Shown: piece after piece, positions 33,671 through 43,950 of the stretch | Layout: each line of letters opens with the position of its first letter | Numbering within the stretch: the first letter of the stretch is position 1 | NCBI GenBank assembly: GCA_030068075.1 | Contig: CM057841.1 | Location: forward strand, 48,649,030 to 48,713,029 | DNA length: 64,000 nt | Reading direction: 5' to 3' | Source of the DNA: Paguma larvata | Lineage: Eukaryota; Chordata; Mammalia; Carnivora; Viverridae | The notes under the pieces: generated by a model | Told to the model about the DNA's origin: nothing | Databases searched by the model: none | What the model saw: only the letters and a program-made list of their open reading frames with translations | Program-made: the position numbers and the translations under genes

Positions 33671-34008
33671 AGTGGAAATTAAACAATTATTGAACAACCA
33701 TGTGTCAAAGAAGAAATCAAGTAAAAAAAAAAAAACAACTAGAAAATACTTTGAGACAGATGAAAATGAAATACAACATACCAAAACTTATGGGATGCAG
33801 CAAAGCAATGCTAAGAGGGAAGTTCATAATGATAAATTTGTACATTAAAAAGCAAAAAGAGCTCAAATAAATAAGCTACGGAACAATAAAAATAAGAACT
33901 AAGGCCAAAGTTAGAAGAAAGGAAATAAATATTAGAGGAGAAATAGATTTAATAGAAAATAGAAAAATAATAGAAAAAAATGAGTGAAATTAAGAATTAT
34001 TTATTTAA

Positions 34009-34234
34009 ATTTTTTTTAATTTTTTTTAGCGTTTTTATTTTACTTTTTGAGAGACATAGAGACAGAGTGTGGGCAAGGGAAAGGCAGAGAGAGAGGGGGA
34101 CACAGAATCCGAAGCAGGCTCCAGGCTCTGAGCCATCAGCACAGAGCCCGACGTGGGGCTCGAACTCACAGACGGTGAGATCATGACCTGAGCTGAAGTC
34201 GGCCGCTCAACTGACTGAGCCACCCAGGCGCCCC
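34009..34234 (-). repeat. CAN SINE in L1
   Basis: Full copy with an 18-bp flanking duplication, aagaattatttatttaaa. Confidence 0.93.
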
Positions 34235-35257
34235 AAGAATTATTTATTTAAAAGAAAAAAACAAAATGAAAAATGCTTAATTAAACTAATAAAAGAAGAG
34301 AGAAGATTCAAATAAATAAAATTATAAATGAAAGACATTGTAATTGATATCACAGAAAAAAGGATCATAAGAAATTATGATGAACAACTATATACCAATA
34401 AACTGGATAATCTAGAAGAAGTGGATAAATTCCTAGGAACACACAATTTACCAAGACTAAATTATGAAGAAATGCAGTCTGAAAAGACCTATAACTAGTA
34501 TTGAGACTGACTCAGTAATCAAAAACAAAGTAAGTCCAGGGCCAGATGGCTTCACTGATGAATCTACCAAACATTTAAAGAAGAATTAACACCACTCCTT
34601 CTCAAATTGTTGCAAAACTCATTTTTTGAGGCCAGCATTACCTCAAAACCAAAGCCAAAGATATCCCAGGAAAACTAAAGGAAATATCCACTGATGAATA
34701 TTGATATAAAATTCCTCAACAGAATATTAGCAAATCAAATCCAACAGCACATTAAAAGCATCACATACCATGGCCAAGTGGAATTTATTCCTTGGATGCA
34801 AGAATGGATCAACATTTAAAAATCAATTAAGATGATATACCATATTAACAGAATAAAAGATAAAAACACATGATCATCTCAATAGACACAGAGAAAACCT
34901 TTCACAAAATTCAACACTCTTTCGTGATAAAAACTCTCAACAAGCTAGAAAGAGAAATCATCTCAACCTAGTAAAGGCCATATATGACAAGCCCACAGCT
35001 AACATCATACTCAATAGTGAAAAACTGAAAGTTTTTCCTCTCAGATCAGGCATAAGGCAAGAATGCCCACTCTCACCACTTCTATCCAACATTGTAATGG
35101 AAATCCTAGCTGGAGCAATTAGGCAAGAAAAAGAAATAAAAGGCATCCAAATGGGAAAAGAAGAAATAAAGATTTCCCTGTTTGCAGATGACATGCTCTT
35201 ATACATCGAAAACCCTACAGGCTCCATTAAGAAAAACACTGTTAGAATAAATGGATT

Positions 35258-35463
35258 TAGGGGCACCTGGGTGGTTCAGTCAGTTAAGCACCGACTTTGG
35301 CTCAGGTCATGATCTCATGGTTTGTGAGGTCAAGCTCCGTGTCAGACTTTCTGCTGACAGCTCAGGGCCTGGAGCCTGCTTCAGATTCTGTCTCCCTCTC
35401 TTTCTGCCCCTCCCCCGTTCACACTCTGTCTCTCTGTCAAAAGTAAATAAACATTAAAAAAAA
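35258..35463 (+). repeat. CAN SINE in L1 ORF2
   Basis: Copy bounded by agaataaatggatttag on both sides. Confidence 0.93.
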
Positions 35464-36009
35464 GAATAAATGGATTTAGTCAAGTTGCAGGATATGAAAT
35501 CAACATAGAAAAATCAGTTGTGTTTCTGCACACTAATAACAAACCATCTGAAAAAGAAATTAAGAATTCAATTTACAATCACACCAAAAAGAATAAAATA
35601 CTTAGGAATAAATTAACCAAGGAGATGAAAGACTTGTATACTGAAAACTACAAAGCATTAATGAAGGAAATTTTACAAGACACAAGCAAATAGAAAGACA
35701 TCCTATGTACATGGATTGGGAAAGTTAATATTGTTAAAATGTTAACTGATTGTTAAAATTGTTAAACTGAATTCCAGAACATATTAAAGGATTATATACC
35801 ACAACCAAATGGTTTTTATTCCAGGAATGCAAGGTTGGTCAACATATAAAATCAATGGAATACTCTATATTAATAGAACAAAGGCAAAATAACCCACATG
35901 ATCATCTCAATTCAGGCAGAAAAAAACATCTGACAAAACTCAACCCCCTTTCATAATGGAAACATTCAGCAAACCAGGAATAGAAGGGAACTTCCTCATT
36001 ATGATAAAT

Positions 36010-36267
36010 GGACATTTATTTTTAAAGTTTCTTTGTTTATTTTGAGAGAAAGCATGCATGAGAGAGAGAAGGAGAGGGAGAAAGGGAGTGAGAGAAAGGG
36101 AGAGAGCATGAGTGGAGCAGGGGCAGGGATGGAGGGAGAGAATTCCAAGCAGGCTCAGTGCTGTCAACATGGAGCTTGATGTGGGGCTTGATCTTATGAA
36201 TCATGAGATCATGAATTGAGCTGAAATCTAATTGGATGCTTAACCAACTGAGCTACCCAGGCACCCT
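36010..36267 (-). repeat. CAN SINE (older, GA-expanded)
   Basis: Antisense copy with an expanded GA-rich body; flanked by 'tgataaatg'. Confidence 0.85.
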
Positions 36268-36355
36268 GATAAATGACATATATGAAAAACCAACAGCAGA
36301 CACCATACCTAATGGTGAAAGACCAGATGCTTTCCTCCTAAGATCAGGAACAAGG

Positions 36356-36565
36356 GGCGCCTGGGTGGCTCAGTCAGTTAAGCGTCAGACTTCCTCTCAG
36401 GTCATGATCTTGCAGTTGGTGAGTTCGAGTCCCACATCGGGCTCTCTGCTGTCAGTGCAGAGACCATTTCAGATCCTCTGTCCTCTCTGCCCCTCCCTCA
36501 CTTGCCTTCTTTCTCTCTCTCCTTTCTCAAAAATAAATAAACTTTTAAAAAATTTAAAAAAAAAA
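36356..36565 (+). repeat. CAN SINE in L1
   Basis: Full copy between 'aggaacaag' duplicates. Confidence 0.92.
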
Positions 36566-36777
36566 GGAACAAGAAAAGGATGCTTGTCCTCACCACTGCT
36601 ATTCAACATTTTATCACAAGTTTTAGCCAGAGCAATTAGTCAAGAAAAAAAATAAAAACATCCAAATTGGATAAGGAGATGTAAAACTATCTCTGTTCAC
36701 AAATGACATAATTTTGCATACAGAAAACTCAAAGAATCCATAAAATTCATTTTACTAGAACTAGTAAATGAATTCAG

Positions 36778-36978
36778 GGATGCCTGGGTGTCTCAGTTGG
36801 TAAGCCTCTGACTTCGGCTCAGGTCATGATCTCCCAGTTCATAAATTTGAGTCCCACATCGGGCTCTGTGCTGACAACTCAGAGCCTGGAGCCTGCTTCA
36901 GATTCTGTGTCTCCTTCTCTGTCTGCCCCTCCCCCATTCATGCTCTGTCTCTCTGTCAAAAAAGTAAGCATTAAAAAA
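36778..36978 (+). repeat. CAN SINE in L1
   Basis: Copy between 'aaatgaattcag' duplicates. Confidence 0.92.
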
Positions 36979-37419
36979 ATAAATGAATTCAGCAGAGTAG
37001 CATGATACAAGACTAACACATGAAAATCAGTTGTGTTTCTATAAATCAGTAATGAAAAAGACAAAAAAGAAATTAAGAAAACAATTCCATTTATAATAGC
37101 AGTCAAAAGAATAAAATATTTAGGAATAAATGTGATCAAATGGGGTGAAAAGACATGTACACTGAAAATTACAAAACGGCGCCGGAAAAAAAGAGCTCTA
37201 GGAATAAATACCTGGACCCCACTCCTCTCCATCCCGCCAGTCTCTTGCAGGTGCCTCTATTTGCAGCCAATAAGCATATGAAGACAGCGATGCAGTTCAC
37301 ACAGGGTATGGGGTGGAATGGGGAATGATGTAGAGTGAATCTGGAGAACAAATGGAAAATAACCAGCACATCTCATCATTCTAAAGTTTGATGTCTTTGG
37401 GAGTGTATTTCTGTTGCGT

Positions 37420-37560
37420 ATGGTTTATTTTTTTAAAATATAAGTTATTGTCAAGTTGGCTAACATACTCTTGGTTTTGGGGGTAGAATCCCGTGATTCA
37501 TCGCTTACATACAACACCCAAGGCTCATCCCAACAAGCGCTCTCCTCAGCGCCCATCTGT
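37420..37560 (-). mobile_element. Carnivore L1 3' end, antisense
   Basis: Short 3'-end-only copy: the antisense of the 'gagccttgggtgttgtatgt' end motif, with a T-rich tail at 37,425. Confidence 0.75.
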
Positions 37561-38299
37561 TGCATATTGTTTCTGTCAGCTTTTACTCATGGTGCCTTTT
37601 TCCCTTGTGCATTTTGTTTTGTTTTTATCGTGAGATTATAGTCCTTGGAAGTTTAGCTGTGGGGATTTTGGGGGGGGCCTCGATTGACATTGCATTTCTC
37701 CACAGAAATTTGTAAGTGCTTCTGCTGAGAGCCCTGGCATTTCACCAGTCAGGAATATTTCACATTAATTTTTGATCTGGGGTGTTTTGGACCACAAAGT
37801 TCGCATAAATTCAGGCTTCGGACCTCCATTAGGGCTCTGCTCGTGGTTCTATAGTCTCGAGAGAGCTTCTCTCCTCTCCATGCAGGCAATGTCCTGGGGA
37901 GGTAGGTTTATTTCTGGTTCACTCTTACATGGACAATACAACCCTTTGGTTTCTGTGTCAGATGTAAACGGTGACCTGTGTTCTCGCCCTGTTGGGAGCC
38001 GTTTTAGGCTCACAGGTTGAGACCCCTCCCTGCGTGAGAAAGGTTGAAGCAAAGTTCCCGCGAGCCAAACTGGCGCCTAGTTTTACCTCCTTCTAAATAA
38101 TCTTTCAGGCCTGGATTTCTTGAACTGCTCTCGTTGGCCTAAGGGATATAATGCTCTCTGGTTTTATGGCACATGGAAAAGGGGACCTGGAGTGCAATGT
38201 CTTGATGGATAAAATCTGAATGAGAGTGATCTGGCCAGAAGTAACCTCAAAGTTGCCTCTTGGGGATAGGTTACACAAATTGATCATACAGAATAGCAG

Positions 38300-39085
38300 T
38301 TATGAGTTGGCTAGAAATTAGTAGGCATTAGGCCCCAAGACTCCTTGAACCAAACTAGATTTTCCCTGCAGGTATTGTATTGTGTTAATCATCCCCTCAG
38401 CCCCACCATAAAACCTCAAGGCACATCTCCGTAAAGATTCTCTCAGTATTAACAGACTGATGGGAGAGATTGTAAAGAGACTTAGGACCTTCCCCGAAAA
38501 TTAGCCTAGCCCAAAAGTTAGAAGCACTGTTTATAGACAAAGTACAAACTAAAGTAGCTACACATATCTTCATTGCTCAGCAGCAAATACTGAGCACCTC
38601 CCTGAGGTTAACATTTCGCAAATCCTTTTGTATTCTCATCCCCACGTTCCCTTATAATAAAAAGGCAATAACAAAGTACTCTTGCAAAAGCTACCATAAA
38701 AGAATAGATAGTCATGAGCCCTTACGATTATGGATAGAATGACTCCTAACCTACCTATAGGTGATTAACATAGCTCTTGCGACAACAATGTATGTTGTAA
38801 AGAATGTCTTGTCACTGATGTAATGTCACTTGCTACCTTTAAAAATAAAGACACTGAGACCAGCAGGACAGAGATGCCAGAATTGCCAGGGCTGCCTGCT
38901 TGGTCATCAGACTCCATCTCTCATGGCTCTCTCACTTCATTTTGCCTGACCGTCCATCCTTCGGGGACCCCTAGATTCGCCGGAACAAGGACCCCAGCAT
39001 CGCCTTCTGTCCACCTCTGGTCTTGACCTTTATTGTGGTGAGTGGTTCTGTCCGACCACTCTCTCCACCTTGGTTTCAGCCACAG
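38300..39085 (+). mobile_element. Probable solo LTR of an endogenous retrovirus
   Basis: A TATA-like 'cccttataataaaaaggc' (about 38,650), an AATAAA (about 38,843) followed by a GC-richer U5-like part, and an end in CA near 39,085 give an LTR-like layout. No gag, pol or env sequence flanks it. The 5' boundary is a guess and the family is unassigned. Confidence 0.45.
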
Positions 39086-39395
39086 TTATAAACAGAGGCT
39101 CCCACTCAACTTGTACTAACTGCATCCCATTTCAAGTACACACATCCATCTCTCTGCTTTTGCTCCAGGACCTTTGTCAAAGCCAAACAATCTGGTTGGC
39201 TTACATGCCTGGACAGCTCGTAAATGAGAAGGGATTTGACACCCCTGAAGAAATCCTCAACCAACAGGCGAGGGAGCTGGTCGATAAACGTTCCAGCCTC
39301 TTGTGCTTCAGGCAGGCAATCCTGGGAGCTACTCTGTCTGTCTCTCAAGACGCCCCTATAGAATCTGCGCAAGAACCTCACATACTCATCCTTAA

Positions 39396-39606
39396 TTTTT
39401 TAAATGTTTATTTATTTTGAGAGGGAGAGAGACAGACAGATTGTAAGCAGGGGAGGGACAGAGAGAGGGAGACACAGAATCTGAAGCAGGGTGCAGGCTC
39501 TGAGCTGTCAGCACAGAGCCTGACGTGGGGCTGGAACCCACGAATCTTGAGATGGTGACTCGAGCCAAAGTCAGACGCTTAACCGACAGAGCCATCCAGG
39601 TGCCTC
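39396..39606 (-). repeat. CAN SINE
   Basis: Full copy with an 18-bp duplication, ctcacatactcatcctta. Confidence 0.93.
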
Positions 39607-39776
39607 TCACATACTCATCCTTATATGCTCTCCCCCACTTTCCCTTTCTTATCCATCCCAATTCCTCACTCTGTTTCTGCAATCACCTCCCAAATTGACT
39701 CCTATACCCATGTTCTCATTTTAGGGATTCTAAATGAAAGCAGAATCCTTCCCCGCTTTATGCTTTTGCCAAAACA

Positions 39777-39890
39777 AGATTTCTTCTTCCTCCTCCTCCT
39801 CCTCCTCCTCCTCCTCCTCCTCCTCCTCCTCCTCCTCTTCTTCTTCTCCTCCTCCTTCTTCTTCTCCTTCTCCTTCTTCTTTTTTTAATT
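39777..39890 (+). repeat. (TCC)n/(TTC)n polypyrimidine microsatellite
   Basis: About 110 bp of pure pyrimidine, TCC repeats then mixed TTC/TCC then T-rich. It reads as poly-Ser or poly-Leu by frame, with no gene meaning. Confidence 0.95.
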
Positions 39891-40138
39891 TTTTTTATCA
39901 CTTCTTTTTTCCTGCTACAAACTTATAAGGTATTTGGGATGGATCGAAGAGGAGAGTTCTGGAATTTTCCAAATTTCACATTCAACTTGTGGCATCCTTA
40001 GTAGATACAATTTATTCATTGTGCTATTATCATCTCACTGTGATAGAAGTGGAAAAGTGCTGGAATTTTACAACCACTGACATCTGATTCGGAAACAGTC
40101 TCTGAGAAGGCAGTCATAAGGGGCAGAGCCCCATGCGG

Positions 40139-40153
40139 TCACTAGAGGGCAGC
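40139..40153 (+). promoter_or_regulatory. Candidate CTCF-binding motif
   Basis: tcactagagggcagc matches the CTCF core (CCASYAGRKGGCRSY) at 14 of 15 positions, in unique sequence 2.3 kb past the FA2H 3' end. Occupancy is unknown. Confidence 0.5.
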
Positions 40154-40209
40154 AGAGGCCAGGGAACGGGTGGAGAAGCACGGCTCAAACAATGTAACCC
40201 GTCCCAGAT

Positions 40210-40300
40210 CTGACAGAGACAAGACTAACATTTATTGAGGCCTATTACAAGTTGGGCATTGTGCTGGGCACAATAAGAAATGGTTCGAAGTTCAAAGGCA
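40210..40300 (-). repeat. MIR/L2-like fragment
   Basis: 'catttattgaggcctatt' and 'attgtgctgggcaca' are the antisense of a MIR 3' end. Confidence 0.5.
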
Positions 40301-40540
40301 GAGAACAGAAGCCAGAGCCAATGGAGGAATGGAATGGAGTCCAGTTAAGCGGGTAGAAACGCCCAAAGGCGGCTTGGCTCAAAGTACAAGCGCGGTGCCA
40401 GAAGTACATATAATGGCTACGGGCCGGTCCTCTGCCAGAGCAGCTGGCTTGTTGGTACAGAGTCAGATAAGGTAAATTGCTCAGATCACGGAATCATTCA
40501 GCCTGGATATTTACCCCAATCAGAATTTAAATGGCCCTTT

Positions 40541-40659
40541 GCCTGAGCAAACGTTAAACTTTCTTGATGGTTTTCTGTCTTTTCCCACTATAGAGACAAA
40601 CGTAACCATGCTAGCATTAGACACAAAACCATCAAGAAAGTTTAAAGTTTGCTCCAGGC
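40541..40659 (+). repeat. Imperfect inverted repeat (hairpin)
   Basis: The arm at 40,541-40,574 and the arm at 40,625-40,659 are reverse complements with few mismatches over ~34 bp. They extend inward to about 40 bp, with a loop of about 40 nt. Confidence 0.8.
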
Positions 40660-41084
40660 TTTCTCATCATGCTAGCTGTGTTAGCATTTTGATGATGCCC
40701 CCTGCTTGCTTTAGAATCTGATCTTTGGCTCATGTCTCTTGCACATGATAATAAATGCTCTTGCACATTCTACTAAATGCTCACTGAGTAGCGAATGCGC
40801 CACGAGGGCCCGTCTGTTTGAGGTTAAGGGCCTCACAGCATTTATTTTCTTTTCTGTACAGTGAGGCTTACAGTCTTAAAAAGGCTCTGTGGAAATTCCT
40901 AACCCCCTGGAAAGTTCTAGTGGGCACAGGAAACTGTGGGGGAATCTGTCCAATGTTCACTGAGTAGAACTTTTCATTAATAAGTTGGCTTGGTTTTACT
41001 ATTTTTTCCCCAAATCTTATCATCATGCTATAAACTCACTTAGATTTCAGTGTTTCTTACGAGTTTTGTTTCGATCTTTTTTTT

Positions 41085-41313
41085 TTAGAGTGTTATTTAA
41101 TTTTTTTAATATTTATTTATTTTTGAGAGACAGAGACAGAGCATGAGTAGGGGAGGGTAGGAGACAGGGAGGGAGACACAGAATTCGAAGCAGGCTCCAG
41201 GCTCTGAGCTGTCAGGACAGAGCCCCACGGGGGGCTTGAAGCCATGTGAACTGTGAGATCATGACCTGAGCCAACGTCAGATGCTTAATTGACTGAGCCA
41301 CCCAGGCGCCCCT
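41085..41313 (-). repeat. CAN SINE
   Basis: Full antisense copy flanked by similar tcgatctttttt/tcaatctttttaa sequence. Confidence 0.92.
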
Positions 41314-42123
41314 CAATCTTTTTAAATGTTTTTTTCCAATGATTTTTTTTTTTGCTCGAACTTGCTCATCTTAGACTTTTCTCTGATGGGTCTGCATATT
41401 TACCTAGGCAATCTCTTCCTTTGCTCTTCCTTCTTGTTTCCTCCTGTTCCTTGGGTGTGATGCTTTGTGGTCAGATTTCCAGCACCATGGAGGAAACACA
41501 GATTGTGATTTCTGCTGCTCGGATCAGCCCAATTCCAGTAGCTTTTGCCATGGGTGGGTCAGACAAGTCACACCTATCTTCAGGCTGGGAGCCACACAGA
41601 CACAGCCACCGCGTGGCTGCTGGAGCAGGGACAGGCAGTAGGGGCGGGGGCTCTCGCCTTGTCACCAGAGTCTCACCGACATTAGCCTGCTTCTGCTTCC
41701 GCTTCCGCATCTTTAGGCAGGCTAATCCAGAGCCCACCTTGGCCAGACCTATTGAATTCGACCCTGAGTGTTGAGGACTTGGATCTATGCTTTGACAGGT
41801 TCCCCAGGTGGGAACCGATGTGGCTGAGAAGGCATCCTGAGAAACGATTTTATCAAGGTTGAGCTAGCCTGAAATTCTAGTTCCCACTGTGGGCCTTTCT
41901 TGTTACAGCTTCTCCTCCTTCGTTTTAGGAAAGTCAGTTGGAACCTCAGTTGGGATCTGATAAATTCCAGAAGAAACAGCTCCCCAGTAGTGTACCAAGG
42001 CAGCTGGTAAGAATGGCAGCCCTCTAGCTCCACCCCGGGTCCTGGCGGTGAGGGGTGGTGTGGTCTGCAGAGAATTTTAGAACAGCAGTAAGACCAAATA
42101 AGAGGAGAAGAGTTGGTAAGCTT

Positions 42124-42222
42124 TGCAGCATGAGGCCTGCTTGGGATTCTCTCTCTCCCTCTTTCTCTGCCCCTCCCCTGCTCGTGCCTACTCTCTCAAA
42201 ATAAATAAATTTTTTTAAAAAG
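42124..42222 (+). repeat. CAN SINE, 5' truncated
   Basis: Body and tail only. Flanking 'gttggtaagcttt' and 'gtcggtaagcttt' show that it inserted already truncated. Confidence 0.88.
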
Positions 42223-42473
42223 TCGGTAAGCTTTTTAATCATCACTATGCTCCAGCAAGTCTATGTAGCCTGGTGAGTGATAACAGAAACACTCCTCCCT
42301 GCTGGACCAACTACCTCCATCCCCTCCCCGCCCCCGCTGCCCCTCCCCCCCTGCTCCCCTCGCCCACTGCTCCCCTCCCCCACTGCCCCCTCTCCAGCCT
42401 TGAAGTGTGATGAGGCCTCAAGGCCTCGATCAACAAGTGCCAACAAACCTTTGTCGATTTCTTTTTCAATGTT

Positions 42474-42538
42474 TTTATTTTTCAAAATATACAATTTATT
42501 TACACCTTTATTTCACAACTGTAGTTTGTAAATTTATT
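42474..42538 (-). terminator. FA2H polyadenylation signal cluster
   Basis: Four AATAAA hexamers on the minus strand within 65 bp, at the AT-rich end of the FA2H 3' UTR. Which is used cannot be told from sequence alone. Confidence 0.6.
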
Positions 42539-43870
42539 CCAAAATCTTTAAATAACTCCACGGTAAACAGTACAAATCACGGGATCCGTCACGCTGCTTC
42601 TCTTTAGCCTTTACACTCGTCGAGATTCTAAAAAGTTTCAAGTAGTAACGGTTTGCGGGTAAGATGGGAACAAAAACAGGACAGAAATTTTTTTACACCA
42701 GCTTCACGCGGAGGATTAGACGGGGCGATCCGAGCAGCTACTCGGTCGGGGGCCAGACTAAGGGCATTTATATAGTTTATAAATAAGACCCTCTCGCGAG
42801 CAGGGAGGGTTTTGGTTATGAGGAAGAAGGGGCGGGGACCGCATCTGCAGGGGGAGGTGCAGGGGAGCAGCCGGGGAGCGGGTTAAGGCACCGGATGAGG
42901 GCTCCTTCTTGGCGCAAGGAGGCGCTGGCTGGAAGGGTCCTGAGTGAGGCGGCAGAGCTCCAGAACGGCCAGAGGTGGGGCGGGGCTCCTGCCCTCCGAG
43001 AGGCCTCGCCAGCCTCCCTTGGGGAAGAGCCCTGTGATTCTGAAGGCAGGTGGGGAGGTGGCTAGAGAAGCTGGCGGTTCCTCAGGAAAGGGGCCCCGGC
43101 TCCCGCCAGCTTGGAGGCCATGCCGCCAGCCCCCGGACATCTGCACAGGCCGGTGAGCGCGGGGCAGAGGCTTCCACACGTGTTGCAGCCTGAGGCATCT
43201 GGGTGCAGCTGGCATTTGTGATTGGGGGGGTGGGAAACGAAGGCACTGCTCTAGGTCTGGGGAGGCTTGTGGGAGGCATCATAGCGTCTCTCCCTTTGTG
43301 AGAGCGCTTCCTCCACCTCAGCGTTCTCCACTCATCAGGAGAAGAGCAGAGCCGCCATACTGTCCCCAGGAAGGGAAGGGGAGGAAGACGAGGAACACAG
43401 AGGGACACAGGTCCGCAGACCCACTCTTTGCTTTTAACACCGGCAGCTCCACCCCGGTGGAGGGGGGCGGAGGGGGGGGTGTCTCCCAGGGAGACACAGG
43501 TGGGTCACAGCCTGGCCCCAGGGGTCAGTTTCCTTCAATCCCCTTGGGAAATTCCCCATTGGCCAGGTCCTGAAGCAGTCCTATGGGCTAAGGCTCTGGG
43601 CCGGGAGGCCAGTGGAGAGGCCCGGACGCTCTAGGAAAGAGCTAGTCCTGAGGGCCGCCTAGTGGACATGACCCTCCCGCGGTGGGTCAGGAGGTCAGTC
43701 TTGGGGTCTGTCTCCGTCTTCCAGGTCTCCCCGGCACGCCCCTACCAAGCCCAGAGGCGGACAAAGCCTGTCCCGCCTAGACGAGCAAACCTTCTTTGTA
43801 GGGTCTGGATGGGGGGGAGGGGGTAGGGGCCACGACTGGGCTGAGGGCAGGACGGTGGGGCTGGGAGTTG
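42480..43870 (-). other. FA2H: FA2H 3' UTR
   Basis: About 1.4 kb of GC-rich, repeat-free sequence directly after the stop codon. It ends in an AT-rich stretch with AATAAA on the minus strand at about 42,533-42,538, 42,507-42,512, 42,495-42,500 and 42,474-42,479. The change from GC-rich to AT-rich and the cluster of poly(A) signals put the cleavage site near 42,455-42,520. A truncated SINE lies just beyond. Confidence 0.75.
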
Positions 43871-43950
43871 TCACTGCATCTTCAGGTGGGGTTCTTCCGG
43901 CATAAGGGTGTGGAAGAAGTGATCCCACATTTTAGTGCTGATGCCAAATC
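43871..43950 (-). CDS. FA2H: FA2H exon 7 (terminal coding exon)
   Basis: The acceptor is ccctctag before 43,950. It encodes [26 protein letters not shown] and then TGA (43,873-43,871). It completes the Gly codon split with exon 6. The last His (FFHTL) is conserved. The PHLKMQ end corresponds to human PHLKTQ. Confidence 0.97.

Larger units (their letters stand above)
33671..35775 (+). mobile_element. L1 ORF2 fragment, right of the nested insertion
   Basis: Continues the ORF2 broken at 29,622. It includes the reverse-transcriptase region (reads as ...[13 protein letters not shown]... at about 35,165-35,210, the FADD motif). Not open over any useful length; interrupted by SINEs at 34,009 and 35,258. 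Confidence 0.85.
35776..37190 (+). mobile_element. Second L1 ORF2 fragment, overlapping the first
   Basis: Jumps back to the ORF2 part already present at about 34,740-34,830 (the 'atgcaaggttggtcaacat' region) and runs through to about 37,190. It is therefore a separate L1 copy or a partial duplication. Three SINEs lie inside. Confidence 0.75.
28901..42460. other. Repeat-rich intergenic region between MLKL relic and FA2H
   Basis: Layout: unassigned 28,900-29,470; old plus-strand L1 ORF2 interrupted by a 3.6 kb antisense L1 and many SINEs (29,480-37,190); a short antisense L1 end (37,420-37,560); an LTR-like segment (to 39,085); unassigned 39,086-39,390; a SINE; a pyrimidine microsatellite (39,777-39,890); unique sequence with a CTCF-like site and a hairpin (39,900-40,980); a SINE (41,085-41,313); unassigned 41,320-42,120; and a truncated SINE. 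No functional gene was recognised. Confidence 0.7.

Noticed and set aside
39781..39928. Poly-Ser/poly-Leu frames
   Set aside because: Translation of a TCC microsatellite.
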